From: Nocardioides salarius
GTDB lineage: Bacteria > Actinomycetota > Actinomycetes > Propionibacteriales > Nocardioidaceae
Assembly (NCBI RefSeq): GCF_016907435.1
Contig: NZ_JAFBBZ010000001.1
Location: forward strand, 1,364,001 to 1,428,000
DNA length: 64,000 nucleotides
Direction: 5' to 3'
Each line of letters opens with the position of its first letter. Within the stretch, counting starts at the first letter, position 1. Both the position numbers and the translations under genes were made by a program. The notes beneath the pieces were generated by a model, which saw only the letters and a program-made list of their open reading frames with translations, was not told the DNA's origin and made no database searches. Shown here piece after piece: positions 29,039 to 37,735 of the stretch.

Positions 29039-29054
29039 CTAGAACACGTTCTAG
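29039..29054 (-). promoter_or_regulatory. KstR-like palindromic operator CTAGAACACGTTCTAG
   Basis: A perfect palindrome that matches the mycobacterial KstR consensus TNNAACNNGTTNNA over 29040-29053. It lies directly before the SDR start. KstR represses steroid-degradation genes; whether this TetR protein exists in the genome cannot be seen here. A one-mismatch copy lies at 41294-41307. Confidence 0.6.
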
Positions 29055-29104
29055 TTCGACGGCAAGGGTGCCGCACTTCCAGCCGGGCCTGGGAGCATGG
29101 CGCC

Positions 29105-31003
29105 ATGGACGCCCCCCTCCTGCACGAGCCGCACCACGACGGCTCCGCGCTCTACCTCGACCCCGAGACCCCCGCGCCCGGCTGGCCGGTCAGGGTGCGG
29201 CTGCGCACCTGGGTCGGCGACGACGTCGAGGCGGTCTGGCTGCGCACGACGTACGACGCCGAGCCGGTCTTCCACCGCTGCGCCGAGGTGACCCGCGACG
29301 AGACCGGCGACGCCCCCGCCGAGCACGGCTCGGTGTGGTGGGAGGGCGAGCTGCCGGTGCACAACCCGGTCACCCACTACCGCTTCCTGCTCGCCGGCCC
29401 GGGCGGGCGCCAGCGCTGGCTCACCGCCGCGGGCGTCGTCGAGCACGACGCCCCCGACACCTTCGACTTCCGCGTCTCCAGCCACGCCGCGCCGCCGGAG
29501 TGGGGCCGCGAGGCCGTGGTCTACCAGGTCTTCCCCGACCGGTTCGCGCGCTCCGCGGCCGCCGACGAGCGCGAGACGCCGCCCTGGGCGGTGCCGGCCG
29601 GCTGGGACGACGAGGTGGTCTTCGAGGGCTCCGACCCGCGCACTCCCCTGCAGCTCTTCGGCGGCGACCTCGACGGGGTGACCGAGCACCTCGACCACGT
29701 GGCCGCCCTCGGCGTGAGCGTGCTCTACACGACGCCGGTCTTCCCCGGGGAGTCCAACCACCGCTACAACGCCTCCACCTTCGACGGCGTCGACCCGCTG
29801 CTCGGCGGCGACGACGCCTACGCCCGCCTCTCGACCGCGGTGCACGAGCGCGGGCTGCGCCTGCTCGGCGACCTGACCACCAACCACACCGGCGACACCC
29901 ACGAGTGGTTCCGCGCCGCGCTCGCCGACCCCGAGGGGCCCGGCCGCGGCTGGTACTGCTTCCGCGCCGACGGCTCCTACGAGTGCTGGATGGGCCACCA
30001 CACCCTGCCCAAGCTCGACCACACCGACCCGGGGCTGCGCGCGGCGATGACCGAGGGGCCCGACAGCGTCGTGGCGCGCTGGCTGCGGGCGCCGTACGAC
30101 GTCGACGGCTGGCGCATCGACGTGGCCAACATGACCGGGCGGCTCGGCGCCACCGACGTGGCCCACGACGTGGCGCGCACCGTGCGCGCGACCGTGCAGG
30201 CCCAGCGGCCCGACGCGCTGGTGATCGGCGAGCACAACCACGACGCCTCGAGCGACCTCGACGGCGACGGGTGGCACGGCACCATGAACTACTCCGGCTT
30301 CTCGTGGCCGGTGTGGTCGTGGCTGCGCGACGAGGCCTCGCCGGCGCGCGCCTTCGGCCGGCCGCTGCCGGTGCCGCGGCGCGGCGGCGCGCTGGTGGCG
30401 CGCACGATGCGCGAGTGGACCGCGCGGCACGGCTGGCGGGCCACCACGTGGTCGTGGAACATCCTGGGCTCCCACGACTCCGCGCGCATCCGCACCCTGG
30501 TCGGCTCGCCCGAGCAGCACCGGGTCGCCGCCGGGCTGCAGTTCACCCTGCCCGGCGTGCCGATGCTCTTCGCCGGCGACGAGATCGGGCTCGAGGGCGT
30601 CAACGGCGAGGACGCGCGCCGCCCGATGCCCTGGGACTCCCCCGACACCTGGGACCGGCAGACGATGGGCACCTACGCCGCGCTCGCGCGGGTGCGCGCC
30701 GAGCACCCCGCGCTCGTGCGCGGCGGGCTGCGCTGGGCCCACGCCGACGACGACACGATGGTCTTCGTGCGCGAGCACCCCGCCGGCTCGGTGCTGGTCT
30801 GCGCCCGGCGCGCTCCCGGCGAGGCGATCACCCTGCCCGCCGCCGCGCTGACGCTGCCGGCGCTCGACGGCGCCCCGGCCCGCCCGGTCGGCGACCCCGC
30901 GCCGCTGCTGGCCACCGAGGGCGCGCCGGCACCACTCGTCGTACGCGACGGGGGGCTGGAGGTGCCCGCCGGCGGGCCCGGCGTCACCCTGTGGCGGCTC
31001 TGA
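29105..31003 (+). CDS. GH13 alpha-glycosidase (neopullulanase/cyclomaltodextrinase-like)
   Basis: 632 residues. An N-terminal beta-sandwich (1-130) precedes the TIM barrel with 'VYQVFPDRFARS', 'DLTTNHTGD', nucleophile Asp in 'VDGWRIDVANMTG' near 339, acid Glu in 'VIGEHNHD' near 376 and Asp in 'NILGSHDSARI' near 456, all four GH13 regions. Cytoplasmic: no signal. It probably hydrolyses maltodextrin or glycogen-derived sugars. ATG 29105. Confidence 0.92.
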   Translation: MDAPLLHEPHHDGSALYLDPETPAPGWPVRVRLRTWVGDDVEAVWLRTTYDAEPVFHRCAEVTRDETGDAPAEHGSVWWEGELPVHNPVTHYRFLLAGPGGRQRWLTAAGVVEHDAPDTFDFRVSSHAAPPEWGREAVVYQVFPDRFARSAAADERETPPWAVPAGWDDEVVFEGSDPRTPLQLFGGDLDGVTEHLDHVAALGVSVLYTTPVFPGESNHRYNASTFDGVDPLLGGDDAYARLSTAVHERGLRLLGDLTTNHTGDTHEWFRAALADPEGPGRGWYCFRADGSYECWMGHHTLPKLDHTDPGLRAAMTEGPDSVVARWLRAPYDVDGWRIDVANMTGRLGATDVAHDVARTVRATVQAQRPDALVIGEHNHDASSDLDGDGWHGTMNYSGFSWPVWSWLRDEASPARAFGRPLPVPRRGGALVARTMREWTARHGWRATTWSWNILGSHDSARIRTLVGSPEQHRVAAGLQFTLPGVPMLFAGDEIGLEGVNGEDARRPMPWDSPDTWDRQTMGTYAALARVRAEHPALVRGGLRWAHADDDTMVFVREHPAGSVLVCARRAPGEAITLPAAALTLPALDGAPARPVGDPAPLLATEGAPAPLVVRDGGLEVPAGGPGVTLWRL

Positions 31004-31014
31004 GCGGGCGGGCC

Positions 31015-31020
31015 TAGGCT
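31015..31020 (+). promoter_or_regulatory. -10 hexamer TAGGCT of the DUF4032 gene
   Basis: Six bases before ATG 31027; leaderless promoter. Confidence 0.5.
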
Positions 31021-31026
31021 CACCGG

Positions 31027-32274
31027 ATGGCCCTGCGCATCGTCGCCAGCCGACCCGACCCCGCGATCATCACCCTGCCCTGGGCGACGCCGCTCGAGGA
31101 GTGGGGCGAGGAGCACGTGGTGCCGCTGCCGCGCGGGCTCTCGCGCCACGTGGTGCGCATCGTGCGGCTGCGCGAGCGGGTGTACGCCGTCAAGGAGACC
31201 GTCGAGCCGATCGCGTTCCGCGAGTACCGGCTGCTGCGCGACCTGCAGCGGATGGGGATGCCCGCGGTGGTGCCGCAGGGCGTGGTCGCCGGACGGGTCG
31301 ACGCCGACGGCGAGGAGCTGCCGGCCGCGCTGATCACCGAGCACCTGCGCTTCTCGCTGCCCTACCGCAGCCTCTTCAGCCACGGCGCCGGGCGCGAGGA
31401 CCTGCCGCGGCTCGTCGACGCGCTGGTGGTGCTGCTGGTGCGCCTGCACCTGGCCGACTTCTACTGGGGCGACGTGTCGCTGTCGAACGTGCTGTTCCGG
31501 CGCAGCGCCGACGGGTTCGCGGCGTACCTCGTCGACGCCGAGACCGGCGAGCTGCGCCCCAGCCTGTCGCGCCAGATGCGCGAGCACGACGTCACCGTGG
31601 CCACCGAGAACGTCTTCGCCGAGCTGCTCGACCTGCAGGCCAGCCTGCCCGAGGGCGGCTCCGTGGCCCGGGCCATCGAGCCGCACGAGGTCGTCGAGCT
31701 GCTCCAGCGCCGCTACGACGAGCTGTGGAGCGAGCTGACCGGGCACGAAGAGTTCTCCGCCGGCGAGCTGTGGCGCATCGAGCGGCGCCTCGAGCGGCTC
31801 AACGACCTCGGCTTCGACGTCGACGAGCTCGACATCGTCACCGACTACGACGGCGACCAGGTGCGCATCCAGCCCAAGGTCGTCGAGGCCGGCCACCACC
31901 GCCGCGAGCTGCAGTCGCTGACCGGCCTCGACGTCGAGGACGCCCAGGCGCGGCGCCTGCTCAACGACCTGGCCGCCTTCACCGCCCACCACGACCTGGG
32001 CCGCGAGGACCGTCAGCTGGTCGCCAACCGGTGGCTGACGAAGATCTACGAGCCGCTGGTCGCGCTGATCCCCGACGAGGCCCGCGGCAAGCTCGAGCCG
32101 GCGCAGTTCTTCCACGAGGTGCTGGTGCACCGGTGGTACCTCTCCGAGCGCGCCGGTCGCCCCGTCGACATCTTCGACACCGCCCGCGACTACATCGACA
32201 CCGTGCTGCGCTCCAAGCCCGACGAGGCGCTGGCCGCCGACGAGCCCGACGACCAGGCCCAGATCTCACCCTGA
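31027..32274 (+). CDS. DUF4032 protein with kinase-like fold
   Basis: 415 residues. Central 'FYWGDVSLSNVLFRRSADGF' and 'YLVDAETGEL' resemble the catalytic loop and DFG-like Asp of lipopolysaccharide-kinase/protein-kinase folds, with 'YAVKETVEPIAFREYRLLRD' supplying the Lys and Glu. The C-terminal third matches DUF4032. Target unknown. Its last codons (GACCAGGCCCAGATCTCACC) already resemble the repeat units that follow its stop. Confidence 0.85.
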   Translation: MALRIVASRPDPAIITLPWATPLEEWGEEHVVPLPRGLSRHVVRIVRLRERVYAVKETVEPIAFREYRLLRDLQRMGMPAVVPQGVVAGRVDADGEELPAALITEHLRFSLPYRSLFSHGAGREDLPRLVDALVVLLVRLHLADFYWGDVSLSNVLFRRSADGFAAYLVDAETGELRPSLSRQMREHDVTVATENVFAELLDLQASLPEGGSVARAIEPHEVVELLQRRYDELWSELTGHEEFSAGELWRIERRLERLNDLGFDVDELDIVTDYDGDQVRIQPKVVEAGHHRRELQSLTGLDVEDAQARRLLNDLAAFTAHHDLGREDRQLVANRWLTKIYEPLVALIPDEARGKLEPAQFFHEVLVHRWYLSERAGRPVDIFDTARDYIDTVLRSKPDEALAADEPDDQAQISP

Positions 32275-32316
32275 CCCGGCGCAGATCTCCCGCCGACCCG
32301 GCGCAGATCTCACCGG
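32273..32316 (+). repeat. Stop-proximal 22 bp unit array, convergent pair 2, left of IS30
   Basis: Two tandem units starting GACCCGGCGCAGATCTC at 32273 and 32295, both plus-oriented. The first begins inside the DUF4032 stop codon. The array resumes at 33562 after the IS element. Confidence 0.8.
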
Positions 32317-32322
32317 CGGGTT

Positions 32323-32342
32323 CTAGGTAGTCACGCAACACC
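32323..32342. repeat. Left terminal inverted repeat of the IS30 element
   Basis: CTAGGTAGTCACGCAACACC, the exact reverse complement of the right end at 33529-33548. Confidence 0.9.
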
Positions 32343-32364
32343 TCGATGACTGAGGAGTTGTGCC

Positions 32365-33540
32365 ATGGCTCGTCCGATGCGGCCCAGGGAGTTCGACCGT
32401 CCGTTCTGGGAGGCGATCCGTTCAGGGCTGGGGGTGAAATCAGCGGCTCGTGCGACGGGCATGTCTTCGACCACCGCGAAGCGGGTCTTCGGCAAGGCTG
32501 GCGGGGTGAACCCTGTTCCTGTGAAGCCGCCGGTGGGTCGGTACCTGTCGTGGGGCGAGCGCGAGGAGATCGCGGCACTGACCCATGCCGGCCACGGGAT
32601 CCGCGAAGTCGCGCGTCGTACCGGTCGCAGCCCGGCCACGATCAGCCGCGAGTTGGCTCGGGGCGCGACCGGTCGTGGGTATCGGGCCTCGGTGGCCCAG
32701 GCCAAGATCGACCGTGGCCGGACGAGGTCGCGGGGCGCGAAGCTGGCCACGAACCTGACGCTGCGCCGAGTGGTCCAGGAGCACTTGGTTCAGCACCTGA
32801 GCCCCGAGCAGATCGCTGGCAGACTCGTCCTCGACTTCCCCGACGATCCGGAGATGCGGGTGTCGCCCGAGACGATCTACCAGTCGCTGTACATCCAGGC
32901 CCGTGGTGGGCTCAAACGCGAGCTGACCACCCATTTACGCACCGGTCGCTACATGCGCAAACCGCATCGCCGCGAGGCCGAACGACGTGGCCGGATCCCC
33001 GGCATGGTGATGATCAGCGAACGCCCCGCCGAGGTCGAGGACCGCGCGGTGCCCGGGCACTGGGAAGGCGACCTGATCCTCGGCTCGACCGCCTCGAAGT
33101 CGGCGGTGGGCACCCTGGTCGAGCGCAGCACCGGGTTCGTGATGCTGCTGCACCTGCCCGGCGACCACGGCGCCCTGGCGGTCCAAGACGCACTCGTGGC
33201 GAAGATGGCCACCCTGCCCGAGCAGCTGCGCGGCTCGCTGACCTGGGACCAGGGCGGCGAGATGGCCAACCACGTCCAGATCGCTGAAGCCACCGGCCTG
33301 GATATCTACTTCTGCGATCCCCACTCGCCCTGGCAACGCGGCGCCAACGAAAACACCAACGGCCTGCTGCGCCAGTACCTGCCCAAAGGCAGCGACCTCT
33401 CGTTCTACGGCCCCGGCCTGCTCGACAAGATCGCCTCCGAACTCAACGCCCGACCCCGCAAACGCCACGGCTTCCGCACCCCAGCCGAGGTCCTGGACCA
33501 ACTACTCTCAGACCCCACCACCAACAACGGTGTTGCGTGA
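32365..33540 (+). CDS. IS30 family transposase
   Basis: 391 residues. An N-terminal helix-turn-helix ('WGEREEIAALTHAGHGIREV' then 'ARRTGRSPATISREL') precedes the DDE core: 'PGHWEGDLILGS', 'LTWDQGGEMANH' and 'WQRGANENTNGLLRQYLPKG' are the IS30 family blocks. GAGGAG at 32352-32357 is the ribosome site. The stop codon lies inside the right inverted repeat. No frameshift or early stop, so the element may be active. Confidence 0.95.
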   Translation: MARPMRPREFDRPFWEAIRSGLGVKSAARATGMSSTTAKRVFGKAGGVNPVPVKPPVGRYLSWGEREEIAALTHAGHGIREVARRTGRSPATISRELARGATGRGYRASVAQAKIDRGRTRSRGAKLATNLTLRRVVQEHLVQHLSPEQIAGRLVLDFPDDPEMRVSPETIYQSLYIQARGGLKRELTTHLRTGRYMRKPHRREAERRGRIPGMVMISERPAEVEDRAVPGHWEGDLILGSTASKSAVGTLVERSTGFVMLLHLPGDHGALAVQDALVAKMATLPEQLRGSLTWDQGGEMANHVQIAEATGLDIYFCDPHSPWQRGANENTNGLLRQYLPKGSDLSFYGPGLLDKIASELNARPRKRHGFRTPAEVLDQLLSDPTTNNGVA

Positions 33541-33548
33541 CTACCTAG
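33529..33548. repeat. Right terminal inverted repeat of the IS30 element
   Basis: GGTGTTGCGTGACTACCTAG; it contains the transposase TGA stop. Confidence 0.9.
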
Positions 33549-33561
33549 ATTCCGCCACCCT

Positions 33562-33712
33562 GACCCGGCCCAGATCTCCCACCGAGTCGGCCCGGACCTC
33601 CCCGGCCCCTGGATCGGGCGTGGCGGGAAGTTCAGGCCGGCTCGGCGCGAAGTTCGGGCCGGGTCAGGGTGAAGTTCAGGCCGGGTCAGGGGGAAGTTTG
33701 GGCCGGGTCAGC
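33562..33712. repeat. Stop-proximal 22 bp unit array, convergent pair 2, right of IS30
   Basis: Two plus-oriented units (GACCCGGCCCAGATCTCCC at 33562; GAGTCGGCCCGGACCTC at 33584), a 20-base switch zone, then four minus-oriented units at 33625, 33647, 33669 and 33691 (each GAAGTT[C/T][A/G]GGCCGG[G/C]TC on the plus strand) with 22-base period, ending beside the stop of the gene at 33718. Confidence 0.8.
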
Positions 33713-33717
33713 GGGGG

Positions 33718-34326
33718 TCACGGGCGGCAGACGCGGCAGGTGGTGAGGTGGCCGTTGTGCTCGCCGACGGGGTGCAGGTCGCTGCGGTGGGCGATCAGGG
33801 AGCAGTCGCGGCGATGCATGGTGGTGCCGTCGCCGGCGGTGACCGGGAGCGCGGAGACGTCGACGCCGTCGTCGCGGGTGGCCGCGGCGCGCGAGGTGAC
33901 GTCGGCGAGCACCAGCAGGGTGTCGGCCAGGCGCTTGGACGACTCGCGGCCGTCGTCGGCGATGCGGGCCAGCCAGGCGCCGAAGTAGAGGAACCCGCCG
34001 CAGAAGGTCAGCCCCAGCCCCAGCAGCCCGCCCGAGACCAGGTAGGAGATCTGGTCGTACTCGTAGGGCGTGTTGGCCGCGCCGTACCAGCCCAGGATGA
34101 TCACCACGAGGCCCAGCGGCAGCAGCACCGCGCCGGCCCAGAAGAGCACCACCTGCAGCAGCCGGTAGTTGTTGTTCTTCAGCGGCGCCGCGCCGTTGCC
34201 GCCGCGCGAGCCGGCCCGGGGCAGCGAGCCGAGCGCCGAGGCGCCGGTGCGGGCGCCCGAAGCCGGCGCGGCGGGGGCGGCCACGGCGGTGCCGGTGGGG
34301 GTGGGTGCGGGGTCGACGGTCGTCAT
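33718..34326 (-). CDS. Membrane protein with C-terminal Ada-like zinc motif
   Basis: 202 residues. An Ala/Pro/Ser-rich N-terminus (about 50 residues), two membrane helices ('VVLFWAGAVLLPLGLVVIIL' and 'SYLVSGGLLGLGLTFCGGFL'), a helical segment, and a C-terminal 'HRRDCSLIA', 15-residue gap, 'TCRVCRP' that resembles the Cys4/His metal-binding end of Ada-type domains. Last gene of the liv operon, 3 bases after the secreted protein gene. Function unknown. Confidence 0.72.
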   Translation of the reverse strand: MTTVDPAPTPTGTAVAAPAAPASGARTGASALGSLPRAGSRGGNGAAPLKNNNYRLLQVVLFWAGAVLLPLGLVVIILGWYGAANTPYEYDQISYLVSGGLLGLGLTFCGGFLYFGAWLARIADDGRESSKRLADTLLVLADVTSRAAATRDDGVDVSALPVTAGDGTTMHRRDCSLIAHRSDLHPVGEHNGHLTTCRVCRP

Positions 34327-34329
34327 CGC

Positions 34330-36161
34330 TCAGGCCTTTCGGAGGTCGGGGAGGCCGCTGTCGAGGCCGTGGGGGCAGGCGCCGCCGCCCCCGAGGGCCA
34401 TCACCCCGAGGCGGCGCAGGTAGGAGCCGGCGACCGTCGCGGCCGCGATGGCGCCGAGCAGCAGGGCGCCGGGGATGGAGAACAGCGGGGGGAGCCCCGC
34501 CGCGGTCGGGGCCGCGTCGACGAGGTCGCCGTCGGCCGAGCCGCCGCTGCCGGGCACGGCCGGCTCACCGGGGGTGCCCGGGGTGCCGGGGGTGCCCGCG
34601 CCGCCGCCACCGGTACCGGCGCCGGCCCCGTCGGTCGGGCTGGTCGGGTCGCCGCCACCGGTGGTGTTGTTGTCGGGCACCTCGCCGGTCGGGATGTCGA
34701 CGGGCTGCGAGGTGTCCACGACGCTGGTGGCGTTGCCGAGGGTGATCACGAACCTCGGCGAGAGGTTGAGCGCCGCGCCGAGCAGGCTCTTGAGCTGCCC
34801 GGCCTCCTCGGGGATCTGGTCGAGCAGGTCGGCGAGCGCGTTGAGGGGCAGCGCGTCGAGCTGGCGGCGCAGCACACCGGCGTCGATGACGACCTGGATG
34901 CCGTGCACCGTGGAGGTGGCCTTGTCGCCCTCCCGCTCGTACGACGGCTGCGGCAGCAGCAGCTGGATGCCCAGCGCCTCGAGCGCCGCGCCGGCCTCGT
35001 CGGGCAGGCCCGGCACCGGCGCGGCCTGGCCGGCGGCCTCGAACCCGTCGGCGCCGAAGCGGAACTTCTGCCCGGCGATGGTCAGCACCCCGTAGTCGGC
35101 GCCGCCGCCGGTCGTGCCCTTGGCGCCGTCGCTGCCGGCCACGGCCCGGGCGGTGATGCCCGACAGGGTCACCACCCCGCCGAGCAGGCTGACGTCGCCG
35201 ACGGCCGAGCGCGAGACCGCGCGCACGGCGGTGGGGTCGTTGGTCACGACCGACTCGGCGGCGTAGCCGCCGATGTCGACGAGCGCGGCGAGCTGGGCGG
35301 GGATCTGGCACTCCACCTCCTCGGCGGCTCCGTCGTCGGCGGCACCGACCTCCGCCCGCGCCGTACGCCGCTCGCGTGCGGTGGGCGCGGCCGTGTCGGC
35401 CCGCGACCCGCTCAGCCCGCCCAGCAGCCCGCCACCGGACTTGCCGTCGGACTTGCCGCCGGTCAGGCCGTCGGTCAGGCCGCCCGTCAGGCCGTCGGTG
35501 AGGGAGCCCAGGCCGGGGATGCCGGGCAGGCCCGGGATCTCGGGCAGACCGGGCAGCCCGGGCAGCCCGGGGACGCCCGGGGCCTCGCCGTCGTCGCTGC
35601 CGCCGTCGCCCTGGTCGCCGGCGCCGGGGTCGCCGAGGCGGCAGTCGGTGGAGTAGCCGACCTCGGCGAAGGTCCTGCCCTCGGTGGCGCGGGTGCGGTT
35701 GACCACGCCCGGGAACGGCTCGTCGGCCGCGCGCTCGGGACCGGCGGGGTGGTTGGAGTTGACTTGGACGGGGTAGCCGCCCTCGGCGAGCGGGGCGACC
35801 AGCTCGGGCGGCAGGCCCAGGTTCTCGAGGATGGTCTTGAACCCCTCCCCCACGGCGTCGCCGGGCCACATGAAGCTGGCCCGCCCGCGCGAGGTCGAGG
35901 AGTCGGCCTTGACCACGCTGTAGCCGAGGTTGAGCTCGGCCTGCGGGGTGGCGGGGATCGGGATGGTGGGCTCGTAGATCTCGATGCGCACCGGCGTGGC
36001 GGTGGTGGTCGCGGCGTACCCGGCGAAGGGCGGGTCGCCCTCGGCGGCCCCCGCGACCGCACCGGCCGGCGCAGCGGCCAGCGGGAGCCCGGCCCCGACC
36101 AGGGCGGTCGCGGCCAGCGAGAGCAGCACGCGGCGCGGGGACGAAGCGGTGGTCTGGCGGC

Positions 36162-36165
<4 letters not shown>
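34330..36165 (-). CDS. Large secreted/surface protein of the liv operon, unknown family
   Basis: 611 residues. Signal peptide ('RRVLLSLAATALVGAGLPLA'), a beta-rich N-terminal part with conserved 'SFMWPGDAVGEGFKTILENL', a Pro-Gly-Leu repeat ('GVPGLPGLPGLPEIPGLPGI' and 'LTDGLTGG' units), a second globular part, a Gly/Thr/Pro spacer and a C-terminal membrane helix ('PGALLLGAIAAATVAGSYL') followed by a short basic tail. This is the plan of an exported, membrane- or wall-anchored protein. The ATG overlaps the livF stop, so it is co-translated with an importer. I do not recognise the domain. Confidence 0.7.
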
Positions 36166-36865
<700 letters not shown>

Positions 36866-36869
<4 letters not shown>

Positions 36870-37735
36870 CGGGCACCTCCGGGCAGGGGGCTCGCGCCCA
36901 CGGCGGGCAGGACGGTCGTGTCGTCGCCGAGCAGCGGCAGGTCGGTGCGGGTGGCCTCGGCAGGGTGCTCGGCGGGGTGCTCGGCGGGGTGCTCGTCGTC
37001 GGGCGCGTAGCCGAGGTAGGCCTTCTGGACCGCGGCGTCGCCGCGGATCGCCTGCGGGGTGCCGGAGGCGATCACCGAGCCGAAGTCGAGCACGTGGATC
37101 TCGTCGCAGACCCCCATCACCAGGTCCATGTCGTGCTCGACCATCAGGATCGCGCGGCCCTCGGCGGCCAGGTCGCGCAGCAGGTCGCCGAAGTCGTCGG
37201 TCTCGGTCTCGTCGAGGCCCGACGAGGGCTCGTCGAGCAGCAGCAGCTGGGGGTCGCCGGCCAGGCAGCGGGCCAGCTCGAGCAGCCGGGCGGTGCCGGT
37301 CGGGATCGAGTCGGCGCGCTCGTCGGCGTACGCCGCGATGCCCACCCGCTCGAGCAGCGCGTCGACCCCGCCCCGGGAGGACGAGCCGAGCCCGCGCACC
37401 GCACCCAGGAGGCCGCGGTGGATGTCGGCGGCCACGCGCACGTTGTCGCGCACGCTCAGCGAGCCGAACGCCTCGAGGCGCTGGAAGGTGCGGCCCATCC
37501 CCCGCTTGGAGCGGCGGTGCACCGGCACCGACGTCACCTTGCGCCCGTCGAAGCGCACCGCGCCGCGGGTGGGCTTCTGCAGCCCGGAGATGACGTTGAA
37601 GCAGGTGGTCTTGCCGGCGCCGTTGGGCCCGATCAGGCCGGTGACCCGGCCCGCCTCGGCGGCGAAGCATGCCTCGTCGACGGCGGTGACGCCGCCGAAC
37701 TGGACCACGACGTGGTCAACCTCGAGGAGCGGCAT
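36866..37735 (-). CDS. livG: Branched-chain-type ABC transporter ATPase
   Basis: 289 residues. Walker A 'GPNGAGKTTCFNVISG', the LivG 'GMGRTFQRLEAFGSLSVRDNV' loop, Walker B 'LLLLDEPSSGLDETE' and 'MVEHDMDLVMGVCDEIHVLD'. The C-terminal tail contains a triplicated 'EHPA' repeat. ATG 37735 is preferred over GTG 37741 because GGAGGT is then 8 bases away. It overlaps the permease gene end by 20 bases. Confidence 0.9.

Larger units (their letters stand above)
32323..33548 (+). mobile_element. Intact IS30-family insertion sequence, about 1226 bp
   Basis: One transposase gene between two perfect 20 bp inverted repeats. The outermost CTAG is itself palindromic and so appears as a direct repeat on both sides; it could be target duplication rather than IS end. 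The element splits a repeat array between two convergent genes without damaging either gene. Confidence 0.92.
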
